Below, one piece after another: positions 46,901-58,900 of a stretch of 64,000 bases of DNA; within the stretch, counting starts at the first letter, position 1; the number at the start of each line of letters is the position of its first letter. The stretch comes from Antedon mediterranea. Taxonomy: Eukaryota; Echinodermata; Crinoidea; Comatulida; Antedonidae. The stretch lies in NCBI RefSeq assembly GCF_964355755.1, contig NC_092679.1, forward strand, positions 19,334,932-19,398,931. The letters are read 5' to 3'. Below the pieces are notes generated by a model. The model had not been told where the DNA came from. It saw nothing but the letters and a program-made list of their open reading frames with translations, and made no database searches. Position numbers and translations under genes: made by a program.

Positions 46901-49900
46901 CTATGGTGCTTCTTCGCAGGGGATAGCGTTACCGTCTGAATAGGAACCGCATGCGCATGTCTTCTCGTTTCCTGGTTTAGGTAAGCATAGGGCGCTGCAA
47001 TCGCCATTGTTGTATGCACAAGCGTTTGAACCTAAAAACATGTTAAAGTATTATACAGTTTATCATTTTAAAAAAATTGTAGAACTCTTATTAAGAAGAC
47101 ACCTTCGGGACACAACCAACTGCCACTTTAATAGGGAGTGTCTCCTGAACAGAGAGAGGTCGTAGCGGTAAATATTTGCTTCTTGTACATTTCACGGGAA
47201 AGTGTCCCCTTGCCCTGAATAAAGGTGTCCTAAAGGAGGGGTTTAACAGTTTGGCTGGAAAATTCTAAAAATGTCAAAATTAATATAGGCCTACCTGCTG
47301 GACAGGTGTCTGCTACAACGATTCCGTACAAACGACCAGAGCCGCCAGGTGGTGACTGCAGTGGGGTTCCTAGGCTGTCGTCGTTCTTGCCAACATTCTC
47401 AATTTTTCCACTAAAATGAATCAATAAAAGTAGGCCTAATGATAAAATAAAACACTCCTTCATTCTATAGTCGATATAGTTTTGAAAATATAAGCATCTT
47501 TCAGAAACCTGTATACCATAATTGGAATACGCCTACAGTTAGCTGCACCGTTTTACTCAACATTAGCAATTATACTTACGACCGCCAATCCGTCCAGTAG
47601 AATATGTTTGAGTTCACGGTAATACTGAATGGATAATTTGCCTTGGACGTAACTGTAAATCGAGAACTTATATCTCCGTCCAAGTTCATACACTCAACTT
47701 TCCTTGTACCTAAAAAGAACGAAATGAAAGAAATATGCATATACTGCCTCACCATAATTTAAAGAGAGACAACTATCTTCCTCTGAGGTACTTGTAGCTA
47801 TTTCTGTGGTCATGGTAACATTAAATTTCATAAATCAATATTCTAATCTGTAGTTATCGTACAGTAGTAAATATTACATAAGAAGACTCTACCTGCGTCG
47901 GCCCAACAAATCTGTTGGCTTCTGTAGTCGATTGTAAGCCCATTTGGTAGCTTGATGTTCTGGCTCACCATCACCCTTCGGTTGCTTCCGTCAAGAGCCG
48001 ACATCTCGATTTTCGGGTTGCTTCTTGTCCAGTCGGTCCAATAAAGGTTTCTATGAAACAGAAAAGTAAATTCAACATTCAAATAAAATAAAAACATCTA
48101 CGCCTACGTTTTGAACTCAAAAAAGTTTATTAGTTCTGAAAAGAACTGTTGAGTTGCTCTACGTTTCGATCAATATGCTTTGATCGTCCTCAGGAGTCCA
48201 GGAAACTTGGAATATAAGTGGAATAGGGTGGTACTGGTCTCTTTACAATAAAATAACACGTTACCCGCCAACAGGATCAACAACAGAACGAGATCTCTTT
48301 ACAATAAAACAACAACATTACCCGCCAACAGGATCAACAACAACAGAACGTGGCTGCTTCATATTGTCTTCAAATAATATTCGTCGATGTGAGCCGTCCA
48401 GCTGTGATACTTCAATACGATGGTAACCAGAGTCTGTCCAGTACATGTTGCGACTGACCCAGTCAACAGCAATTCCTTCTGGGCTTAATAGTCCTTAAAA
48501 GAGAAGAGTATCTGGTTACTGGAGATCTCTCTCAGTAAGACTTAAAAGGCAGTATCATCAATGTCAATTGTCTTAAGAAGACGGTTATTTCAGAAAAAGA
48601 TGTAGTCTTTCACCTGATCTGATAAGTACTGTAGCACCAGTTCCGTCTCTGTATACACTGTTGATAGTACGGGAAGCAATGTCTGTCCAGTAGATGACCT
48701 CATTTCGACAGTCATAACCTACGCCAATGATCGTCTGACGTGAGTTCATGTATACTTTGCGCCCTGGTTGTCCATTTAGTGGTAGACTCATCAACGAATT
48801 CGATTGTGCGAATATAAGGAAACCGTCTTTATCACCTACTGGAGATGCTTTGAAAGATATTGAAGTAGAAGTTGATTATGTGTTAAGTTAAGCCTAATAA
48901 TGTACCGATTCGTGAATATAAGCTACGGTAGTTACCAATACACGATCTGCCATCGCCTTCATAGCCGTCACGGCATACGCAGTTGTAGCTGCCTTGGTAG
49001 TTCTCACACCTCGCTTGACTGTGGCAGTCATGAATGCCCAAATTACACTCATTAATATCTGAGAATTTACGAAAAAATAGAGTTGCCAGGACTTGTGTAT
49101 ATTTGAATAAGTTGTGAATATAATCCAAACAGGAAAACAATATTATAGATCTACCCAAAAAAACATTTATCAACAGGTCCTTTTTGTCATATCAAACAGA
49201 CGTCCGTAATTACAATTATTACATTATTACATTATGTAATGACGATTATGACGTCTTCCTAAATTATTAAACATACGTCAACATTGCGTTTGGTATCTAA
49301 ATCTTGGTTCCCACTAGGACACAACGCAATTAAGTAAGCGCAAAGCAAGTAATCACGACACGATAGATCATTAACTGCCAATTGTCAACTCGCTTGCATT
49401 GCGCTTACGTCCTTGTGTTACGTCCTAGTGGGAACCAAGCTTAAGATGTCTCCAGTAGGTACCATATTTTTACTGACCTGTGCATACGAAACCATTTCCT
49501 TCGAAGCCAGCCAAGCATTCACACGTGTATGTCTGACCAAAGGGTTTACAGTCACCCGCGTACTGGTCACATGCGTTGGAAGCGCAAGGGTCTCCAATTG
49601 GAATCTCTGTTAAATATAATATAACAATATTAATATTACTTGATCTCATAAAATCCAAAAAGCATTGCTGTAATATGAGGTATGTTTTGTAGCTTTGATA
49701 AAATAAATTAACAGAAGCGTCTCTTTTTGAGAGAACACCTCATTTAAGGGGACACTTTCCCGTGAAACGAACTATTAATCAGAAAACAAACAACCCTATA
49801 TTAAGGACATTAAGGGGACAGGGACATTTTGTTAATGTTGGGTCCCAAAGGTGTTTTTAAGAGGGGTTCTATAAACTTGCTAAGTCTGTAGTTATTGACT

Positions 49901-52900
49901 TTTACGTTTCGATTTTTTTGTCATGTATTATACATGAAACGCCATATGTACCAAATTTTTTAATTTTTACTTCTTTCTGTCTAGAATATAGAGTGAGAGG
50001 GGGGGGGGGGGTGTTCTAGTGTAGGCCTATGTTACCGTAACTGATGTTTGCAAAATATTTACTGTCTCTACATATCTGCTTCATAAAAGCTTTAGGGATT
50101 AACTCATTTACACACCTACACACAAAACATAAAAGTAAAACAAACCCATCGTTGCAATAGCAAGCAGACAAAACAAAATGCTTCATTTTCAAATGTTAAG
50201 CTCTGTCTACACTTTCAAACTTTATTTGACAAACAAAATGTGATGTGCCCATATATGGACATGATGATATCATATTACTACCATATTTAGGCATATCACT
50301 ACCATATTTGGCCACATCACACTTTTTTAGTAGTTTGATAATGTAGACAGAGCTTAATGCAAACTTACCTACACACACATTATCAACTACATCAAAGCCA
50401 TCGTTGCAATAGCAACCAGTCACACCATCTCTCGTCTCACAATGTGCGTTTTCATTGCATACATAAGGTGCACATGCTACAGCTATACAGATAAAAGAAG
50501 ATCCCAAAAGAATATGCAAGCAAGCTTAGTACTAGTTGGTTAAATTCAGCAATAGACCCACACCAAAATACAGTAATAATTGTATTATGTCGACACAATT
50601 AGTAAAGTGTCTCAAACGGCGCCCCGTATTAACCACACTGAATGATCTAAATAACTATAGTGGGTCAACTCATGAGACCATTATTGATTCCTTGTAATAT
50701 TAATAATTTTGTTTATTGAATTTTGGTCTCACAAATTAGGGATGGAAGTAGTAATGTCCCAAACGGCGCCCCGTACTAACCACACTGAATGATCTAAATA
50801 ACTATAGTGGGTCAACTCATGAGACCATTATTGATTCCTTGTTATTAATAATTTTGTTTATTGAATTTTGGTCTCACAAATTAGGGATGGAAGTAGTAAT
50901 GTTCCCAAACGGCGCCCCGTATTAACCACACTGAATGATCTAAATAACTATAGTGGGTCAACTCATGAGACCATTATTGATTCCTTATATTAATAATTTT
51001 GGTTATTGAATTTCGGTCTCACGAATTGGGGATATGAAGGTTTTTAGGATTTCATGTTAACGATTAGCATTATTACTTGTAATAAGTAATTTCACGGATT
51101 AAATTTTAAATAATATTTATATATTATATAATTGTGCTAATTTCTAATTGGTTACCGTACCTACACACGTATCGCCAGTAAGCGTGTATCCATCGATACA
51201 AATACAGATTGCTAAGTTATATTGGTCTAACTGGCACCTTGCATTATTATCCACGCATATAAAACCATCGCATGCATCCACAGCTGAAGCAAGTAAATTG
51301 TTGTGGTGAAGAAAAGTGTTATAAATAAAAAGTTAGTTATCATTCAGATTTAAAAACCAAACTACTATTGGTAAATTAAATAAAAAAACGTTCATAAAAC
51401 ATTGCACTTTTAGCTTGGTTCTCACTTGGACACTATGTAACAAGTAATTTGACCAATCATGACGCGATCATGGATCATTTGAACTGTGATTAGTCGTCGT
51501 TGCATCCAAATGGCACTACTTAAGCGCATCACAAGTAATTTGACCAATCATGATGCGATCATGGATCATTTGAACTGTGATTAGTCGTCGTTGCATCCAA
51601 ATGGCACTACTTAAGCGCACCACAATTTGACTAATCATGACGCGATCATGGATCATTTGAACTGTGATTGGTCGTCGTTGCATCCAAGTGAGAATCAAGT
51701 TTTAGCAGCATACACCGGAATTAGTGAAGCATAACCAAAAGCACATAATAATAAAGTAATATAGAAAACAGGCAAGGCCAGCCCAAGCTGTTTACTAAAA
51801 GTTACATATTAAAAAGAGAATATTTATAGGGCCTATTGAAGTCATTATGATGTGATTTGCCTTTACTTGTACTAAATGCAGCAGAATGCAGATATTCGCT
51901 GTGGTTCCCACTTGGACGCAACGTAATGACGTAAGCGCACCACAAATAATTTGACCAAACACGACTCGAACTGTCGTTTGTAATTGGTCAACTCACTTGC
52001 ATAGCGCCTACGTCCTTGCATTGCGTCCAAGGGAACACATCAAGCTTTAGCGTATAAAAAAGCTCATAACCTGTTCAGCGATACAATGTCATCCGACTTA
52101 CCAACGCAGTATCCTCCTTCCTGTCTGTAATTTTCTAAACAGATGCATTGTGCGTTTCCAGAAACGTCTTCCTGACAGTACGCGTTTGAGGGGCAGATCT
52201 CAGCCTCGCAGGGACCTGGAAAATAATTCAATTCAATTCAATCTTTAATGTCGGAATCTCTGCTCCATAAAAAATAACATAATTACGTACTGTATACATT
52301 TGATTTCATTTAGTAGATTGTTTATAAAGGTATAATGACATTGGCTTATTATAGTACCTCGGCAGTTGAAGCCATCCCACGTGTAACCAGGACTAGTACA
52401 AACGCATGTGTATCCAGCTGCAACGACAGCGCAATATGCATCGCTTCCACAGTCGACGGTTGCACATATATCTATAGTTATAGAAGAGTAGCAAGAAAAA
52501 TAGTTTGCATTTAAATTGTGCAGGGTGGTAAAAAAAACAGATTGGTATTACCAGGTAAACTCCATTGAACATTTTGCTTGAAATGAAGTTAAACAAAGAC
52601 GCCAAAATGGAAATTAAATCTTTTTTCAAGAATTCATGTTTTTCCTTCGTTTGTTCTCTGATGTTTTTCATTTGACTGTATTTATGTATGATGCATGGTA
52701 TGAGGTGGATTTGTAATATAAACAAACACACACTAGAAGAAGCAAATTAGCAGAAATCAAAGAATGGTGATATACAGTATTTGATCCTTACTGAACGCAA
52801 CGCAAGTAGTTTGACAAGGGAGTTGTTAACAACATAATAATAAGGCCCTACCTGATTTGACCAATCGGAAGAGATCGAGTTATTGCGTGTGTGTGTAACT

Positions 52901-55900
52901 AACTTGAAGAAGGTCTAAAGCACTTTCTACACTATCAAACTTTATGTGTCAACAAAAATGTGATGTGCTCAAATATGGTAGTAACATGCCCAAATATGGT
53001 AGGCCTACTGATCACATCACATTTTTTTTGTCACATCAAGTTTGATAGTGTAGACAGAGCTTAACTTTAGTCCTGGACTGTACAGTATATCTTCTTAGTC
53101 CTCTTTGAAGAATACCGGACCATAAAGTTTAGTTTACACGCAATAACTTTCACTTAAAGTACGTAGGCCTACCTCTAGGCCTACAATTGTAACCATCCCC
53201 TTCATATCCATCATTACACGTGCAGTAGAAGCTGTTTCCTCGAGGAGTGCAAATACCATAACTACTACAGTCATTATTTGCGCATGGATCAACAACAGTT
53301 TCTGAATAGTAGAACAAATTACGTTAGGCCTATTCCTTTACATTGCGTTATAGCTTGCTTCCAACTTGGACCAAACGCAAGTGATTTGATCAATTACAAT
53401 CGACAGTTCATGCATACTATCAATTGCGTCGTGATTGGTCAAATTACTTGCGGTAAAAGTCTATTGCGTTGCGTACGCGTCCAACCAACTAGGAAGGAAA
53501 CTTTCATACGACGGTTTTTTTGTTGTTATTATAGGCATACATACTTACGATCACTTGGTCCTATTTTAGACGCTGTAGCAAATCTAAGAATATTTCCCTG
53601 ATTTTCGTCGATATCAAATGAAGTATACTGCTGAATGATGTTTAAACTCATCGAATCCTGTCCGCTTGGTCTGTCACGTTCGTCTGCCGTGCACTCTTGG
53701 TATGTTATCGTTTGATCAACGTTGTACGTAATGCTAAAATCGTTAAACCGTACCACACGGGTGCTAACCGAACGAATTCGACCTGTAGAAGAAAGTATCC
53801 ATCTATCTATCCAATTCTAACCAACTTAATAGACCTACTACAAAATGTCCATGAAATCGACAATATAAACTAGGCCTAACTTTTTGGTTGACAAACTGTT
53901 CTGAATTGGGTTATTTACATTTGAGTTTGAGATCATCCAGACGATGTGTATGGTTAAAGCTTGGTTCTTACTAGCGACGCAACGTAACGCAACCTACGCA
54001 ACGAAAGAAAATGCCCTTTCAATAATTGTGTTTGCCCCCGCCGCCCCGCATGCGTGAAATCAAACCTGCGCGATGCAGCACTGTTGCATCGCCGGCGGTT
54101 CCTACGCAATACAGCACTTAGCGTCAATACGTAGTTGCGTTGCGTTCTAGTGGGAACCACGCTTAACTAAGACATAATTATAAGTTTGACGAACCAGGTA
54201 ATTGAGAACAATAGCATAACAATCAAAGTAAATATTGCTCAAAGCCAAGGTTACCGCCAATATATCTAGCAGACGATATGAATGAATGTTTCCGTTTTGA
54301 GATCATACCTGGCTCCTTCCTTTCATACACCACTTTATGTTCATCGTAGGCAACAGTTCCATCAGATTTCGATATTACTGGCAATGTGCCTTCCACGTTG
54401 GTGTTTACCTGAAGTTGCCCTAGATTATCAAAACCTAGAAATTCCTGTACAATGCGCACTTCGTAACCCCCGTCAACGGACACGTACGCATCCCGCAACA
54501 ACTTTCCACCTGAAATATTTAATCAATAAGTAATTAGGCCTATTTACAATATTTCTGACAATTGTATATTTAAGAAATGTAATAATAAAAGCAATCGCCA
54601 TGATTATCTTACATACGGTAGGCCTAATTGTGTATTTATTCATTTATATCGTTAAATTGTATCGAGAAAGAGGCCTACAACAAAATTGCCATGATTATTT
54701 TTAATTTTACATTCATGTAAATATATTTCTCCTAAAGTTTAATCCTTATTTGTAAGACACTGTTCATGGGTGATTAATTTATATTTTTATTTTTGTATAC
54801 GAGCAAACTGGAATTTAATTTTAATGATATAAACTCTTTTAATTTATTTTTTACTGTGAATTTGAATATGCAACATTGATAAAAATGAACCAGAAATGAA
54901 TATAAGTGAAGAATAAGGTATAAGAACATACTGTAGAATACCATAGGGGGAAGTCAGTATTGTGGGATACATGGCAATAATCAGTCAGTCAGTGCAACAG
55001 AAAATGTCAGGGAGGGGAGCGGGAATAACCTACCAACAAGTTCTATAAGAAAGACGTTTAGGCCTACAGACAGTTTCTTTACATGCCAATTACACCGGCA
55101 ATCATTGAGAAAACTGATCTGAGGTTATAGTAATGAAGCATACTTTCACGTAACTTGCCTTCTATGGGTCTAAATTCAAACGTCTAATGTTTTCCCAGTG
55201 GAAAAAAAAACATTATAAAACCCATAAACTTTTAAAAATGTTGTACACTACCGTACGTGACGTCATTATGCATCTCTCAGAGGCAATATAGAAACTGTAT
55301 GTTTTAAAATAGATTTATTTCATACGAATATAATTTTAGATTTAAGGTTGGGTGGGGTAGGATAGAACAGATAAAAAGAATAATTAATTTACCATTAATT
55401 TATTACCCAAAATCCGTTTATTTTGCAAAACTAAAAATGCGCATGCGTAATGTTTTTTAAAAGGTGTGCAAAATTCAAAACAGACGACATCGAAAGAAAA
55501 CATAAGCCCTAGGCTAGGCCTAGGCCTACTCAGTCTAGACTTCAGCTTATTAATTAAAAAACACAGACTACAATGGCTGAATTTGTGATGTTCATGAACT
55601 ACAACATCAAAGTAAAGTAAGTAGATCTATCGTATATATTTATAAAATAACTTTTATTTAGACAAGTTGTGCTAGACATGCACGGCTAAGCTTCTCTTAA
55701 CTAGCCTAGGCCAAGGCCTAGGCTCTAACTAACTAAGCTTAACTCCCTGCACTGATCCGAAGCTAGTGACACTGTCGCTAGTCGGCTTTACATTCAATGG
55801 CCTGGCTAACTAGGACTAGGCCTAGTCGAAACTTCTACTGCTACAAGGCAACGAGTCTGCTGGCCTAGCTCAGCAAGTTTGGTAGCTTATTTGTCCTGTT

Positions 55901-58900
55901 CACCCGATGTGACATGGATGGGGTGATATCGTTAAATTGTGTATGATGTTTTAGAATTGAACCTGGTCTAGCCTTACACAACTTACTAGGCCTATACTAA
56001 CTTTTCTATAAACTATTAATGGCGCAGGTAAGACTACATCCCTATTTCGTTTTTATCATATTCATGTTTAGTTTTTTTTTTAATAAAAAGACTTGAACAA
56101 ATGTTGTTTTTCCTTTTTTTAGTTTAAAAAGTCTTGTAATTCTCTCTCAATTTGTATCTTTTCGTTTTAATTGTTATTATTTTGTATTATACTATAACTT
56201 TATTTGATATTTAATCAACAATAAATAAAGAAATTTTGAATATCAAACCTGTGAGTTGGAATCCATTCACAGATTTGTCATCGTCCGGCAGCGAGAACAT
56301 CCATCCCATGAACTCGCCAATCGTTGACAATATCTGCATTGTTAGCCCAAGATCTTCGTCAACAGGGCTTACGGCCACGTAAGCTCTGCCCTCATTTATG
56401 ACCCCAAAGGTATGAAGGTCTAAATCAACGAACGGTACGCCATTGATGTTGCCATTCATAAGACCACTCGCCCGAATATCGGTATCTAAAATATGAAAAC
56501 GGCAAAGCGTTAAAACAAAAAAAAGAGGGCCTTAAACATCATTATTAAGCATGTATGCCTATTCCCAATTCTATTTCTAGTTCATTTCGTCTAATGGCAA
56601 TTGCACGACATGACCATTTAATTTGTACGTCGTCCATACCAGTTATGAAACAGAATCTCAGGATCACTTACTCTTTAATGTACACCCCAGGCCATTTCCG
56701 ATGTAACCGTCGGCGCAGACACAGCATTCTCCATCTGTAAACTGTCTACATCCTCCATTCTCATGACATTGACTACAATCATCTTCGACAACATCAGCTA
56801 GAATAGTAAAAAAAAAATTAATTTAATATGATACACTATAATGAACGTTATAAATAATGCCTTCCTGGTCCTTTATAATATAGACCTATCATACTTAACA
56901 CCTTGGTACACTAATTATCACCAGATATGGTATTGTATTTTTACCTTGATTACTAGTTTCTTCCACAGGCGTTTCAGTTGTTATAACAAATGGTATTTCG
57001 TCCGTTGGCTCTGCTCCGGAACCCTCTGGTTCACTGGAACTGAATTCTGCTCTAAGGTCGTATACAAACAATCCAGGTCTGCCGACATTGGTTGTTCTGT
57101 AGGGAATACGTTGAACAAAACCAGAGTGTGTATGAGTGAAAATACGGTTAAATAAATTAGGTGTGACTGTTTTTGAAAAATAAATGCATTGCCTGCTATT
57201 TGATATGAATACAATGTGTTCACAATTAGTATAAAGGTTCATCTGGATCCCAGTATAGTATTCAAATATTTTTTCTTTTCGATCATCCAAAAGAAAAATC
57301 TGAATAATGTGCTCAAAATATATTGAAAAACAAAAGGTGCCTTACAGATATAAATCGAACGCGCTGGAGGAAGCTGATCCTGGTAAAGTGAAGTACGAAC
57401 GCCTATCGCCAAGCGTAACTCCTGCTTGTGGGTAGTTTGTGATCAATGACGGTTCGTTGATTGGATCTTCGTACATAAACAAGCCGTACGTTGACGAGCC
57501 ATCGGTTGCCAATGCCAGTTGGAATGTGGCACTCTAAATTATAATTGGAAAAATGTTATGCATTGAACCACTGTCACCAACATTGCCATCACCAATAACA
57601 CAAACGGATAGGAGCCACCACCACCACCTAAACCTCATCAGCAATTGCAGGCGCTTCCAATACCAGCAACGACGTCGTATTATCAAAAGCATAGAAATCA
57701 CATAGCGGATTAACAATGTGTATTTTTTATCCAACGCGTAAAACAGAACATTAACCTACCTCTACATCTCCTTTCTGACGGACGTCTTCCCAGGTAAAAA
57801 TTAATACTGATCTTGGCTGAAAGTCTTTGTTCATGTATCGCCATATGTCTTGTTTAGCTCTTCTAAGGTAGTATTCGTCGTTAGTCGAACCATACCAGAC
57901 ATAACCAGCATCAGAACTGAAAAAAACCCCAATTGATTACTATAACAACAAGATTACAAGTAATGGCAATACCGTGAATCTTCTAATAGTAATCCCCCTT
58001 CTAATAGTAACCCAAGTCAGTCTATAATAATAACCCACTACTTTAATAGTAACCCATGCGAGTTACTATTAGAGTCACAAAAACTTATGATACAGCCGTA
58101 TTTTTAAAATATGGAGATAATGCATGTTAATCTCGGGAGTAGGGGAGGATTGAGTGTTTTTGTGTTTATTAATTAAAGTTATAGTTCAACCAAATTTGTT
58201 TATTTGTACTGTTTTATTATTTTGCTATGAGTTGCTGACTGGGGGTGGGTTACTATTTTCAGGTGCCTAATTTAAGATTAGTAATAGTAACCCACTACTC
58301 TTACTAATAGTAACCCACCTTAAAAAAAACAATCAAAGAATAATAACACAGGGTTACAATTAGAAGATTTACGGTAACTATACTGACATTCACACTTCTC
58401 AAAAACGTTGTGCCCAAAGACATGTGCGTAATTGATTGAAATGTAGTTATTAATTATTTACGGTTTTTGTGTTTCTTTCAAGTTTTCGATTACTTACAAC
58501 TACAGTAATATATCGGGAAAGCAGAGTTGGGAAAGTACGTCTTTCAATGCATGGCGACGATCCATACCGAATATATATGGGCAAGTATGCGATCGCCGAC
58601 ATTGTTCAGATAGTAACAAGACACATGGGAATTTCTCCCAAGTTTGGTCAAGCAACCAATTTGTAGCAGTTACTTTTGTTCCCCCCATGGGGTATTAAAA
58701 ATCAGATTTAAAAGTACCGAGTGTCGTAAATAATATACAAATAATGAATGTTTATGAGTGCAATGGTACAAATAATGGCACGAGGTGAATGATGAAAGGT
58801 TATATCAACGAGGCAAAGCCGAGTTGATATAACCTTTCATCATTCACCAAGTGCCATTATTTGTACCATTACACGAATACAAAACATTCATTATTTGTTT

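Noticed and set aside
47230..47463. Start of a separate secreted protein ([19 protein letters not shown])
   Set aside because: The hydrophobic start is intron sequence read through; the acceptor at 47410 and the propeller-end similarity place the rest in nidogen.
54223..54308. Extension of the nidogen G2F exon past 54309
   Set aside because: The frame is open but a GTATGA donor at 54309 restores the phase of the next exon; the extension has no family similarity.
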